64,000 nucleotides of DNA, taken from IMG/VR virus record IMGVR_UViG_3300044729_001198, positions 62,001 through 126,000 of that record. One strand, 5' to 3'. Both the position numbers and the translations under genes were made by a program. This DNA comes from a virus. This document shows, one piece after another, positions 14,794-21,936 of the stretch; position 1 is the stretch's first letter, and every line of letters starts with the position of its first letter. The notes under the pieces are model-generated. The model did no database searches and was not told where the DNA came from. It saw nothing but the letters and a program-made list of their open reading frames with translations.

Positions 14794-14915
14794 AAGTCAG
14801 GACAGGATTGTGAACCTGTATTTAAACGGAGGTGTTTTTACACTGCGTTTAATTTCTAACTGTGTTTTCACATACAGTAGTTGTAGAAGCGTCTATACTT
14901 TTCCGCCACCTGACT
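14794..14915 (-). ncRNA. tRNA-Leu-like scaffold RNA 2 (122 nt)
   Basis: The acceptor AGTCAGG/CCTGACT is the same as in scaffolds 1 and 3, with a D-arm closing in GACGC. The D-loop has lost GG and the T-loop has one extra base (TTCACAAT), so the elbow may be weakened. The central insert of about 69 nt forms two hairpins: CTGT/ACAG and TTAAACG/CGTTTAA with inner GTGT/ACAC. The insert sequence is unrelated to those of its siblings. Confidence 0.65.
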
Positions 14916-14918
14916 ATT

Positions 14919-14986
14919 AAATAATTCTGTGTTGGCCAACTAAGCACGTACCTGCACCAGATACTTTTTATGCATCAGAATTATTT
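14919..14986 (-). ncRNA. 68-nt element with 11-bp complementary ends
   Basis: Ends AAATAATTCTG and CAGAATTATTT pair perfectly over 11 bp. It fits exactly between scaffold RNAs 2 and 3, with 3 nt and 1 nt free. It is AT-rich at the ends and GC-richer inside (palindromic GTTGGCCAAC). Confidence 0.5.
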
Positions 14987-14987
14987 G

Positions 14988-15112
14988 CAGTCAGGACAGG
15001 ATTCGAACCTGCAATTGTGGATTTCAAAGAAGGACTCGTATGGGTTTTTTCCATTCCACACCCACGATAATACTATCCTTTCTTATTGCGTCTACCATTC
15101 CGCCACCTGACT
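14988..15112 (-). ncRNA. tRNA-Leu-like scaffold RNA 3 (125 nt)
   Basis: Acceptor AGTCAGG/CCTGACT, D-arm GCGGAATGGTAGACGC with GG, and T-arm with loop TTCGAAT are all canonical. The central insert of about 75 nt is a long irregular hairpin (AAGGA/TCCTT, CGT/ACG, GGG/CCC) with no anticodon arm. With scaffold 1 it keeps every element needed for the tRNA elbow, so RNase P, RNase Z and CCA addition are plausible. Confidence 0.7.
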
Positions 15113-15193
15113 AAATAGTGGAGCGTCATTTATTTCTAAATTATCCACTTCGGTTACGTTATCTTTCGATAAGAGGCTTTACCGAGCCCAATG
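15113..15193 (-). other. Spacer between scaffold RNA 3 and tRNA-Arg
   Basis: An 81-nt stretch with short inverted repeats (AGTGGA/TCCACT, TTATC/GATAA, GGCT/AGCC) and no coding potential. Less ordered than the other spacers. Confidence 0.35.
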
Positions 15194-15267
15194 TATCCCC
15201 GATTGGATTCGAACCAATGACCTACGCATTAGAAGTGCGTTGCTCTATCCAGCTGAGCTACGGAGAC
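15194..15267 (-). tRNA. tRNA-Arg (TCT)
   Basis: A 74-nt cloverleaf. The acceptor GTCTCCG pairs with CGGGGAT (with two G-U pairs), the anticodon loop CTTCTAA sits in stem ACGCA/TGCGT, and the T-loop is TTCGAAT. Confidence 0.92.
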
Positions 15268-15309
15268 GTTTTAATAACAATGTCAAAGAACTATATGTGA
15301 GTTTCCGTG

Positions 15310-15395
15310 TACCGCCTGCCGGAATCGAACCGGCACGGACATCGCTGTCCGAGGGATTTTAAGTCCCTTGTGTCTACCTGTTTCACCAAGGCGGC
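15310..15395 (-). tRNA. tRNA-Leu (TAA)
   Basis: An 86-nt class II tRNA. The acceptor GCCGCCT pairs with AGGCGGT, the anticodon loop CTTAAAA sits in stem GGGA/TCCC, the variable arm is normal and the T-loop is TTCGATT. It is the first RNA after the island promoter and differs in sequence from the three Leu-like scaffold RNAs. Confidence 0.94.
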
Positions 15396-15405
15396 ATCTT
15401 GTATA

Positions 15406-15437
15406 CAAATATACGAAATAAGTATGAGATTGCCAAA
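15406..15437 (-). promoter_or_regulatory. Promoter of the RNA island
   Basis: -7 TATATTTG and -33 TTTG with a 20-nt spacer. tRNA-Leu begins 10 nt after the -7 box. Confidence 0.82.
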
Positions 15438-15438
15438 T

Positions 15439-15612
15439 TTATTTTCTCATGCCATCACGAACTCCACGTTGATACAACGTATACGAATTGATGACCCAAA
15501 GAAGTGTGATAATTTGCCATGTAGGATTTTCACCATTCTTATAATGTAAAATGGCTGATGTTGCGGCTAGGATAGCCATAATAACGAATAATGATTTTTC
15601 GAATAGTTTCAT
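15439..15612 (-). CDS. Small membrane protein
   Basis: A 57-residue protein with two membrane segments (FVIMAILAATSAILHY and IITLLWVINSYTLY) and a basic C-terminus. The function is unknown. It ends 2 nt before the island promoter's -33 element. Confidence 0.7.
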   Translation of the reverse strand: MKLFEKSLFVIMAILAATSAILHYKNGENPTWQIITLLWVINSYTLYQRGVRDGMRK

Positions 15613-15614
15613 AA

Positions 15615-15932
15615 CTAATATTTTTCGATTTGTGTTTTGATTTTGTGTATAAGTTCCATGTCACCTAATTGTGGGATAATTTCTTCCAACAAAGATTTCA
15701 TGTGTTGTTTTGATTTACGTTTAGATTCAGCTTGATTAGCTCGTTCTACTAAATACAAGTGATATGCAATCTCATCAACCTGTTTTAGTTTGTCGTAATA
15801 CTTTTGAATACGAGCATCTAACTTACGAGACCGATGTAGGTCAATGACTGTTGGAAATGCTTTGTGTAATTCATCTAATCTACCTTTTAGGTATTGGATT
15901 TCCCCGTATCGTTGAATTTCGTGTTCGGTCAT
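15615..15932 (-). CDS. Hypothetical helical protein
   Basis: A 105-residue charged, fully helical protein of unknown function. Its start overlaps the stop of the upstream micro-gene by ATGA. Confidence 0.65.
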   Translation of the reverse strand: MTEHEIQRYGEIQYLKGRLDELHKAFPTVIDLHRSRKLDARIQKYYDKLKQVDEIAYHLYLVERANQAESKRKSKQHMKSLLEEIIPQLGDMELIHKIKTQIEKY

Positions 15933-16093
15933 CGTGATATTTTAAATACTGACAAAAATGACTTGAGACTCATTTGTTTTACCTGAGCAAAATACTTTGC
16001 AGCTCCCAAACGACCCCAAGCTTTTGTATAGGCAATGGGTTCTGATGTTTTGTCTGTTTTAGAATAAAAATAATACTTTTTCATTTCCTTCAT
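15929..16093 (-). CDS. Small basic conserved-looking phage protein
   Basis: A 54-residue protein (core YTKAWGRLGAAKYFAQVKQM, ending LKSFLSVFKISR) of a type I recall from other phages, function unknown. It overlaps both neighbours (TAATG upstream, ATGA downstream). Confidence 0.72.
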   Translation of the reverse strand: MKEMKKYYFYSKTDKTSEPIAYTKAWGRLGAAKYFAQVKQMSLKSFLSVFKISR

Positions 16094-16251
16094 TATTGTA
16101 CTCCCATGGGCTTGCCAAGTGTAGCTGATAATCGAGTAGCAAAATCTTCAGCGAAGTCTTTCTTGATAAATGTCTTTACGACTTCACCATCAAGTTTAAC
16201 ATCAAACGCTTTGTTTGAGATTTTGGATGTAACGATTTCAATACGTTCCAT
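16093..16251 (-). CDS. Small hypothetical protein
   Basis: A 52-residue protein with two predicted strands and a helix (EIVTSKISNKAFDVKLDGEV, then ADFATRL-like helix). The function is unknown. It is coupled by TAATG to the next gene. Confidence 0.68.
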   Translation of the reverse strand: MERIEIVTSKISNKAFDVKLDGEVVKTFIKKDFAEDFATRLSATLGKPMGVQ

Positions 16252-16290
16252 TTTATAAATAAGTGTTAAAAATTAATCAAGGTTAAAATG

Positions 16291-16620
16291 TTAGTGTTTC
16301 TTTTTAATTTGTTCGATAAGGTCCGTTACAAATTCACCGGCATATGTTTTACCACCAACGTTCCATCGTTTGTTTTCAAACTCTGCGAATTCACGACTTC
16401 CACTTTTCCAATCGTATAGTGTAAATACAGCACCATCAGATGTACGTTGGAATACCCACTCGAAATTTACTTTACCATCACCACTCGGAGTGTCAAAGGT
16501 TGGTTTACCAAATGTTTTTACTAATTGGTTAAAGGTCCAACCTACAAGTGAATCTTTATAAGACGTTCCATTTGTTAGATTCAGAGCGTCTTTTTCATTT
16601 TTAATGATATTATACTTCAT
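16291..16620 (-). CDS. Conserved-looking hypothetical protein
   Basis: A 109-residue protein with the pattern FNQLVKTFGKPTF, then KVNFEWVF and VFTLYDWKSGS. I recall this from several phages as a protein of unknown function that predicts substrate or ligand binding by an FGxP turn. It has its own promoter. Confidence 0.7.
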   Translation of the reverse strand: MKYNIIKNEKDALNLTNGTSYKDSLVGWTFNQLVKTFGKPTFDTPSGDGKVNFEWVFQRTSDGAVFTLYDWKSGSREFAEFENKRWNVGGKTYAGEFVTDLIEQIKKKH

Positions 16621-16638
16621 GTGTTTCTTATTTACTTT

Positions 16639-16671
16639 GTAAAGATACGAAATAATTTTGACATTGCCAAA
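16639..16671 (-). promoter_or_regulatory. Bacteroidota-type promoter
   Basis: -7 TATCTTTAC and -33 TTTG with a 20-nt spacer. Confidence 0.78.
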
Positions 16672-16702
16672 TTTATTTTAAATGTTAGCACCTGCTGACA
16701 TT

Positions 16703-17251
16703 TTAGCTTGGTAATACATCGATGGCAATAATATCCCACGGCCAAACTTCACAATGATACCCATGTGTAGATAGATGTCCTACAATCGCATCGAAGCTGG
16801 AATGTTTGTGTTCTATCTTTATATACTTTGGCCGTAGCGGACCTCGTAGGTCAACCATTTTCAATATCTCATAATCATGACCTTCAGTATCAATCTTCAA
16901 ATAATCAACTTGAGTGATATTACACATCGATATTAAATCCGAATATGTAAGTGTTGGTACTGTGATTGACCTATCATGTGAACCTGCCTTTTCAGATTGT
17001 ACGTTTTTATAAAACGATGACATTCCAGCATAATCTTTGTCGGAATCAACCAACTCTTCAGAGCACAACCACAACTCCCTACTACCACGTTCAGTATCAA
17101 CGGCTGCGTTAACATAGAACACATTTTCTTTTTGTTCAATGTTATCTAAATATTTTTTTACGGGTTCAACAATAACACCTTTCCATCCAAAATCGGATAG
17201 ATAGTTTAATGTTTGAAAGTCACACGACCCAATTTCTATAAATGTTTTCAT
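16703..17251 (-). CDS. FkbM-family SAM methyltransferase
   Basis: A 182-residue protein with the SAM-binding IEIGSCDF near the N-terminus and the FkbM signature VDYLKIDTEGHDYEIL near 120-135. FkbM enzymes O-methylate sugars or small molecules. In a phage it may modify host or virion glycans. It is smaller than typical (about 250) because the N-terminal helices are missing. Confidence 0.85.
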   Translation of the reverse strand: MKTFIEIGSCDFQTLNYLSDFGWKGVIVEPVKKYLDNIEQKENVFYVNAAVDTERGSRELWLCSEELVDSDKDYAGMSSFYKNVQSEKAGSHDRSITVPTLTYSDLISMCNITQVDYLKIDTEGHDYEILKMVDLRGPLRPKYIKIEHKHSSFDAIVGHLSTHGYHCEVWPWDIIAIDVLPS

Positions 17252-17252
17252 A

Positions 17253-17528
17253 TTATTTTAATGCTACACAAACCATACACTTAATACCATCTTCAGATTC
17301 AAACAACCATTCGTTGGTATAATCAGTTTCAACTTCTTTTACAAATCTAAATCTACGAGCCCCTTGCGTTTTCCAATTCTTGATATAAAATTGCTTTCTT
17401 CCATTTGGGAATGTAAACTGATAATATACACCATTACCCACTTCTTGAAGATTCCAAGCATCGCCATAAAACGTATTAGAATCAGCATCCCATTTAAAAC
17501 TATGAATATCGTATGTTATTTTTTTCAT
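17253..17528 (-). CDS. Hypothetical beta-rich protein
   Basis: A 91-residue protein dominated by aromatic beta-strands (DSNTFYGDAWNLQEVG, YYQFTFPNGRKQFYIK). The function is unknown. It overlaps the upstream phosphoesterase by ATGA. Confidence 0.65.
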   Translation of the reverse strand: MKKITYDIHSFKWDADSNTFYGDAWNLQEVGNGVYYQFTFPNGRKQFYIKNWKTQGARRFRFVKEVETDYTNEWLFESEDGIKCMVCVALK

Positions 17529-18220
17529 AAAAATACAATCTCATTGGTATCAGGATTCCAATCAACACTAACAGGTCGTTGAGTATAATTGTATCGTTCG
17601 TCTAATACTGCTGCGTTAAAGAAATGTGTACCATTTTCAAACTTATAACCATACCCGGTATGAATATGACCACAAACATGAATCTTTGGTTTAACTTCCT
17701 TGATACGCTCGGCCAATAATTCACAACCCAATGGGATGGAACGGCTATGATAAACTGTATCTAAATTACCCCAAGATGGTCCGTGAGTAACAAGAATATC
17801 GGTATCATCAGGAATACCTTTCCATTTCACTTCCAGTTCCCAACCATTTCTTGGCAAGTTAAATGCCCAATTATAAAATTCCGGCTGCCAAGGACTACCA
17901 TAAATCTTAACCAGATTATCCATATCTTCGCCAACTTTCAACCAATCATCTTCTAAATAATCGATAGTTTTATAGCCAGTTAAAATTCCTCTCGATACAT
18001 CTGGCGCATTTTCCATCCACCTATCATGATTACCAGCAATGAATATTTTATGGTCGTAGTTATTAATATTATCAAGCCAATCAAAGAACTCAATTGCTTC
18101 AGTTTGATGGTAACCTGAATTCATAAAATCACCCGCATGAATCAGTAAATCACCGCCCGGCAAATCTTCCGTAATATTTCGGTGTTTAGTGTGTGTGTCT
18201 GATATAAACGTAATTTTCAT
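17525..18220 (-). CDS. Metallophosphoesterase (MPPED-like)
   Basis: A 231-residue protein with the full motif set: FISDTHTKH at the N-terminus, LLIHAGDF near 28, AGNHDRW near 63, VTHGPSWG near 145 and VCGHIHTGYG near 183. The spacing fits the MPPED1/2-like branch of the calcineurin superfamily. It should be a dinuclear-metal phosphodiesterase. It is unrelated in sequence to the phosphoesterase at the start of the window except for the motifs. Confidence 0.9.
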   Translation of the reverse strand: MKITFISDTHTKHRNITEDLPGGDLLIHAGDFMNSGYHQTEAIEFFDWLDNINNYDHKIFIAGNHDRWMENAPDVSRGILTGYKTIDYLEDDWLKVGEDMDNLVKIYGSPWQPEFYNWAFNLPRNGWELEVKWKGIPDDTDILVTHGPSWGNLDTVYHSRSIPLGCELLAERIKEVKPKIHVCGHIHTGYGYKFENGTHFFNAAVLDERYNYTQRPVSVDWNPDTNEIVFL

Positions 18221-18221
18221 A

Positions 18222-18320
18222 TTAATCTCTTTTCTCTATTTCTTTTAGGACATCCTTTATGCCCCATAATGCCGCCAAAACTATGGCTATTATTCCAACT
18301 AAAATTGCTATTAATTTCAT
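18222..18320 (-). CDS. Membrane micropeptide
   Basis: A 32-residue peptide with one membrane segment (LIAILVGIIAIVLAALWG) and a charged tail. It overlaps the upstream gene by ATGA. The function is unknown. Confidence 0.62.
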   Translation of the reverse strand: MKLIAILVGIIAIVLAALWGIKDVLKEIEKRD

Positions 18321-18412
18321 ATACTTGTAGGTCTACCACAATAAATCATGGTGTTAATTTTTTCTTGTTCTAACCATCCAAGAAAATTCCAAATCTTTTT
18401 TAATGTTCTCAT
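18317..18412 (-). CDS. Micropeptide
   Basis: A 31-residue basic peptide (MRTLKKIWNFLGWLEQEKIN) coupled by ATGA to genes on both sides. The overlaps are the main support. The function is unknown. Confidence 0.55.
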   Translation of the reverse strand: MRTLKKIWNFLGWLEQEKINTMIYCGRPTSI

Positions 18413-18702
18413 GCTGGATATTTTGACTTTGGAGAACATCCCATCAAAATTCCAATACGGAATCCATCGGCTATGTATTTTTTAAATTTAAATTTTTTTG
18501 AAACTTCTTTAATGATTTCTTCCAAACGCTCGTGCTCTATCTCGTATTCGAGATACGGAATCACCTTTTGACCCATTTCATTAAGTTCAGCATTTTCTAC
18601 TAATTGGTCAAAATCAGCGGATGGTGTTGCTTCATTGTAGAGTCTACGATAGCATTCTAAAAACGCATCATCAATCTTCTTTTGTTGTCGTGTTGTATAC
18701 AT
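18409..18702 (-). CDS. Hypothetical protein
   Basis: A 97-residue helical protein of unknown function. It overlaps its upstream zinc-ribbon neighbour by 32 nt and the next micropeptide by ATGA. Confidence 0.62.
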   Translation of the reverse strand: MYTTRQQKKIDDAFLECYRRLYNEATPSADFDQLVENAELNEMGQKVIPYLEYEIEHERLEEIIKEVSKKFKFKKYIADGFRIGILMGCSPKSKYPA

Positions 18703-18880
18703 CTGATATCAAATTACTATTATTAAGTTTGTGACTTAAACATTCTTTACACATCAATGGTAGGCAGTCTTGATTACCATCCATACATTCTTTTTCAAAT
18801 TGAGACATTTCACCCCGTGTCTTTATCACACAACCACAATCACTACACACAGCACCAATGTCGTTATGTATCCGTTTCAT
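18671..18880 (-). CDS. Small zinc-ribbon protein
   Basis: A 69-residue protein with two Cys pairs, CSDCGCVI near residue 12 and CKECLSH near 44, so probably a single zinc-binding fold. The Asn-rich tail overlaps the next gene. A nucleic-acid or protein contact is likely but unspecified. Confidence 0.7.
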   Translation of the reverse strand: MKRIHNDIGAVCSDCGCVIKTRGEMSQFEKECMDGNQDCLPLMCKECLSHKLNNSNLISDVYNTTTKED

Positions 18881-19086
18881 GGTTTTCTAAAAACTGATTT
18901 GAATACGTTAAACCAAAATATAAAAGACATTATAGGCCATACTAATATTGTCGATATTCTTTCAGGATGCCCAAAGTATATTTTCTCTTCAGCATCACTT
19001 ATTTTGTTTATTCTAAAAATAACAAGGTCCATCAAAAACATATGAGCCAGCCCAAGGAGTAAATACAATATAATGTAACTTATCAT
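18877..19086 (-). CDS. Two-pass membrane protein
   Basis: A 69-residue protein with hydrophobic segments MISYIILYLLLGLAHMFLMD and LVWPIMSFIFWFNVF. The function is unknown. It is ATGA-coupled on both sides. Confidence 0.65.
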   Translation of the reverse strand: MISYIILYLLLGLAHMFLMDLVIFRINKISDAEEKIYFGHPERISTILVWPIMSFIFWFNVFKSVFRKP

Positions 19087-19232
19087 TTCTTAAACCCCCA
19101 ATTGAAAGAAAGACCCTTGTTTAAGAATACAATCTCAAATGTGTAATGACCATATAGTAATCTATCTGGTGTTATTTTCATGGTAGGAAGCAAGTACCAT
19201 TGGTATCCTATTGTGTACGTTTCAATCTTCAT
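19083..19232 (-). CDS. Small hypothetical protein, possibly leaderless
   Basis: A 49-residue beta-rich protein of unknown function. Its ATG lies 4 nt after the -7 box of its promoter, so its mRNA could start at or next to the start codon. Confidence 0.62.
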   Translation of the reverse strand: MKIETYTIGYQWYLLPTMKITPDRLLYGHYTFEIVFLNKGLSFNWGFKK

Positions 19233-19236
19233 ATTA

Positions 19237-19268
19237 CAAATATACAAAAAATATTTTAATTTTCCAAA
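19237..19268 (-). promoter_or_regulatory. Bacteroidota-type promoter
   Basis: -7 TATATTTG and -33 TTTG with a 20-nt spacer, overlapping the 3' end of the upstream gene. Confidence 0.78.
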
Positions 19269-19501
19269 TCATTTTTAAACCACTCGTTGATATCGTGGAT
19301 GTTCATGTCGTGAACGAATATTGGAGTAGACTCTCCTACATAAGCGGACCATGTATTAAACTCAAGAAACTCAACAGCCTCCTCTTCAGACATACCATCG
19401 TTGGTCAAAATATCGACCATTTTTTGTTTAGAGTAAACTACACGTTGATATTCAGTATCAACTCCGAGTATAGCTTCATCGTAACCAAATGCAAGAATCA
19501 T
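19256..19501 (-). CDS. Hypothetical acidic protein
   Basis: An 81-residue acidic protein (DGMSEEEAVEFLEF looks like a UBA-type helix). The function is unknown. Its end overlaps the next promoter. Confidence 0.65.
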   Translation of the reverse strand: MILAFGYDEAILGVDTEYQRVVYSKQKMVDILTNDGMSEEEAVEFLEFNTWSAYVGESTPIFVHDMNIHDINEWFKNDLEN

Positions 19502-19584
19502 AATAAGTAGTTTAATAAAAGGTGACCAAATCCAATTCCTGCCAAAAAGTAAATTAGGTTATTTAACCAATTAGGATATTTCAT
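19498..19584 (-). CDS. Membrane micropeptide
   Basis: A 28-residue peptide, mostly one hydrophobic segment (LIYFLAGIGFGHLLLNYLL). It is ATGA-coupled to the next gene. The function is unknown. Confidence 0.58.
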   Translation of the reverse strand: MKYPNWLNNLIYFLAGIGFGHLLLNYLL

Positions 19585-19586
19585 AT

Positions 19587-20183
19587 TTAGTTGTTTAAAA
19601 GTTTTAAAATTTTATCTATTACACCACTCTGTTTAATTCCCTCACTTGAGTAGGGTGTGTGAACAAAGTTGGTCAATCCGGCCTTGTCATCAGAACCATT
19701 ACTGGCTATAAAATGATTGCTTAAAAAATCAATAGACATATCTAAATCATCCACAGCGACCCAATGGGTAATTTCAGAATGATTATTCAACCAATGTTGA
19801 ATCTCCATACTACGTTCCAATTCCAAATCAGCTCTAAATCGTAATACAGACCACTCCCTTGGGTGTATGTCTTTAAACATATCAGTTGTTGCGATTGGTC
19901 GTTTGATAATACCCTGTGATGTGTAGTAATCACCCAACTCTTCCAAATTAGCGTGAAATCGCCAATCGGAACTAACTACTATTTCAGCACCAGTCTCCGT
20001 TAAGATTTTATTAAGAACTTCAATAGCGCCTTTATCAAAATCATCAAACCGGTATTGAACCGGTATTTCACGAGATGTCATAGACAATTTACGACCACCC
20101 CATTTTTCTTGTTTCTTGTAACGACCACCCCAATTGTTGGATAGGCATATAACGCCATCGTTATCTAAAAATATTACTTTCAT
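19587..20183 (-). CDS. HAD-like phosphatase (HAD_SAK type)
   Basis: A 198-residue protein beginning MKVIFLDNDGVICLS (HAD motif I with DxD), then VVSSDWRF (motif II) and VAVDDLDMS (motif IV). The WR after the motif II Ser is typical of the HAD domains linked to RNA repair enzymes. It is probably a phosphatase acting on nucleic-acid ends or small phosphates. The start at the internal Met avoids overlap with the upstream gene. Confidence 0.8.
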   Translation of the reverse strand: MKVIFLDNDGVICLSNNWGGRYKKQEKWGGRKLSMTSREIPVQYRFDDFDKGAIEVLNKILTETGAEIVVSSDWRFHANLEELGDYYTSQGIIKRPIATTDMFKDIHPREWSVLRFRADLELERSMEIQHWLNNHSEITHWVAVDDLDMSIDFLSNHFIASNGSDDKAGLTNFVHTPYSSEGIKQSGVIDKILKLLNN

Positions 20184-20187
20184 TTTT

Positions 20188-20403
20188 TTATCTATATAAA
20201 GTGACAAATGACCCAAAGTGTCGGTCAAAGACCTGTACAAGGTTTTCATAGTCACCACTCTTCATCTCATCCAAAATTGGTTTGGAATCAATACCAAGTT
20301 GTTTAGCAAAATTTGAAGCAGTTCCCAAAAGGAAAAATGCGTTACCTTGTGGACCGGTCAAGTCGATTTCGATACCACGAGTATTTGATTTAGTTTTTAT
20401 CAT
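20188..20403 (-). CDS. Conserved-looking hypothetical phage protein
   Basis: A 71-residue protein with IDLTGPQGNAFFLLG at the N-terminus and a Tyr/Phe-rich end. I recall this pattern from other phages. The function is unknown. Confidence 0.7.
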   Translation of the reverse strand: MIKTKSNTRGIEIDLTGPQGNAFFLLGTASNFAKQLGIDSKPILDEMKSGDYENLVQVFDRHFGSFVTLYR

Positions 20404-20409
20404 AACTTA

Positions 20410-20745
20410 TTAGATTAAGTAAGCAGGTCCGTAAGCACCATAGTTAGCAGTTCCTTCGATTACGTTACCACGAGCGTGTTTAGCAGCTTGGTTTCGACCA
20501 GCAGGTTTCATCAAGTCACCTTTACGAATTTGAACACCTTTGTGAATCATTGGGATTCTAGCGATAAATCCCCAAACAGAATTACCAGATACGATTTTGT
20601 AAAACTTACTTCCACGTTTGACAACCACATTAGGAACTGGCAAGCAACTGAATTTGGTTTCGTAATACTCTTTAATTTGATTTTTCAACATTGATTCGAA
20701 CTCTTCGATAGTTGAACACGGGGTGGGTTTAAAAATTTCTTCCAT
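20410..20745 (-). CDS. Hypothetical protein
   Basis: A 111-residue basic protein (FYKIVSGNSVWGFIARI, then KGDLMKPAGRNQAAKHARGN). The function is unknown. Its promoter carries the tandem TTAACA element. Confidence 0.65.
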   Translation of the reverse strand: MEEIFKPTPCSTIEEFESMLKNQIKEYYETKFSCLPVPNVVVKRGSKFYKIVSGNSVWGFIARIPMIHKGVQIRKGDLMKPAGRNQAAKHARGNVIEGTANYGAYGPAYLI

Positions 20746-20767
20746 AACTTATCTCTCTTATTACTCT

Positions 20768-20799
20768 GTAAAGATACGAATAATTCCCGATATTACAAA
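20768..20799 (-). promoter_or_regulatory. Bacteroidota-type promoter with TTAACA element
   Basis: -7 TATCTTTAC and -33 TTTG with a 19-nt spacer. TTAACA-type repeats lie at about 20805-20823. Confidence 0.72.
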
Positions 20800-20825
20800 C
20801 TTTCAATGTTATCAAATTGTTAAAT

Positions 20826-20915
20826 TTAAAAAAGAATTAGAGGAAACGATATCATCACTCCTAACCAAATCAATAAGTAGATGGTGGTTTTCAACTCATG
20901 TTTATCTATCTTCAT
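20826..20915 (-). CDS. Membrane micropeptide
   Basis: A 29-residue peptide with one hydrophobic segment (TTIYLLIWLGVMISFPLILF). It is ATGA-coupled to the upstream gene. The function is unknown. Confidence 0.6.
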   Translation of the reverse strand: MKIDKHELKTTIYLLIWLGVMISFPLILF

Positions 20916-21157
20916 GTGTTGTTCTTTAATAACAATACCAATACTTCCAAGTCACCAGCTCCTTTGATTTTTAAAGTCATCGAGTCAAATATAAAACCAT
21001 GCCACCCTTCGACTTCTGCGCTCTCATTATCATTTGACATAATACAAATATCACCAATGTCAATAGTATAATAATGGAATGGGGTGTCAGCGCCTGATTC
21101 TTCGATTGATACATCAACTCGTTCGAATCCTAAATCTATAAATGTTTGTTCAGTCAT
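20912..21157 (-). CDS. Hypothetical protein
   Basis: An 81-residue acidic protein with alternating strands (FHYYTIDIGDICIMSN, then GWHGFIFDSMTLKIKG). The function is unknown. Confidence 0.65.
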   Translation of the reverse strand: MTEQTFIDLGFERVDVSIEESGADTPFHYYTIDIGDICIMSNDNESAEVEGWHGFIFDSMTLKIKGAGDLEVLVLLLKNNT

Positions 21158-21159
21158 AA

Positions 21160-21633
21160 TTATGAAAAATTGGTTGAGTCTGAAATACGAAGACCATCAA
21201 CATATCGTTCCACATGGCGAAACCAATTGGTTCGTGGGTGTTCGGTATCATATGATTGTAAATCCCAACCATCAGTACACCACGTTAACGCCATTTCAAT
21301 AAATTCATGAGTCGGTATCAATTCACCATACTCATCAACAACTCGACCGGAGTTAATAAACCTAAATAAACTTTCTTGGTCATGGTAATATTTGTTATCA
21401 TGAAAATTCCACAAGAACTTCCAACCACCACTTCGTTTACCTAAATGGATGTTTATTTCATTTGTGAATTCACCCCAAGGATTATCATATTCCCAGTCGC
21501 CGGTTGGAATGGTATTGAACTCACGTTCAATATTAGCGGGTGTCATTTCCATATTGGAAATACGTTCTTGGAGTCGAGCTTTACGTTGTTCAACTTCTTC
21601 AACGGATGGTATTCGATAATAGTTAGTTCCCAT
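21160..21633 (-). CDS. Conserved-looking hypothetical phage protein
   Basis: A 157-residue protein starting MGTNYYRIP, with EINIHLGKRSGGWKFLWN in the middle and many aromatic residues. I recall the GTNYY...HLGKRSGGW pattern from phages of diverse hosts, function unknown. It has its own promoter. Confidence 0.72.
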   Translation of the reverse strand: MGTNYYRIPSVEEVEQRKARLQERISNMEMTPANIEREFNTIPTGDWEYDNPWGEFTNEINIHLGKRSGGWKFLWNFHDNKYYHDQESLFRFINSGRVVDEYGELIPTHEFIEMALTWCTDGWDLQSYDTEHPRTNWFRHVERYVDGLRISDSTNFS

Positions 21634-21653
21634 GTTTTATTTTTTATTAGATT

Positions 21654-21686
21654 GTAAAGATAGTGAATAATTTTGAGATTTCCAAA
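21654..21686 (-). promoter_or_regulatory. Bacteroidota-type promoter
   Basis: -7 TATCTTTAC and -33 TTTG with a 20-nt spacer. Confidence 0.75.
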
Positions 21687-21687
21687 T

Positions 21688-21936
21688 TTATTTTACAAAA
21701 ATACTATCAATGTAGATAGTGTCGCCAACACCATGTGGTTTTCGTGATTTTACCACTACATCATATTGGTTCACATATAATTTCCAATATGGGTCAAGTT
21801 GCATTACATTGTCATGACCAACCCCATGGTACTCTACGGAATCAACAACACACTTAACACTTTTACGTTCGGTTGTGGATTGTGTACATGACATAATAGT
21901 CAATGTCAATAATCCTAATAGATTAATCTTCTTCAT
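21688..21936 (-). CDS. Small lipoprotein
   Basis: An 82-residue protein with signal peptide MKKINLLGLLTLTIMSC ending in a lipobox Cys at 17, then a beta-rich domain. Likely anchored in a host membrane. Superinfection exclusion is one option for such phage lipoproteins, but nothing in the sequence proves it. Confidence 0.75.
   Translation of the reverse strand: MKKINLLGLLTLTIMSCTQSTTERKSVKCVVDSVEYHGVGHDNVMQLDPYWKLYVNQYDVVVKSRKPHGVGDTIYIDSIFVK

Noticed and set aside
14564-15112. tRNA-Leu genes with self-splicing or archaeal-type introns
   Set aside because: The inserts are far too short for group I introns, and removing any segment does not leave an obvious anticodon stem-loop. The matter remains open for a dedicated check.
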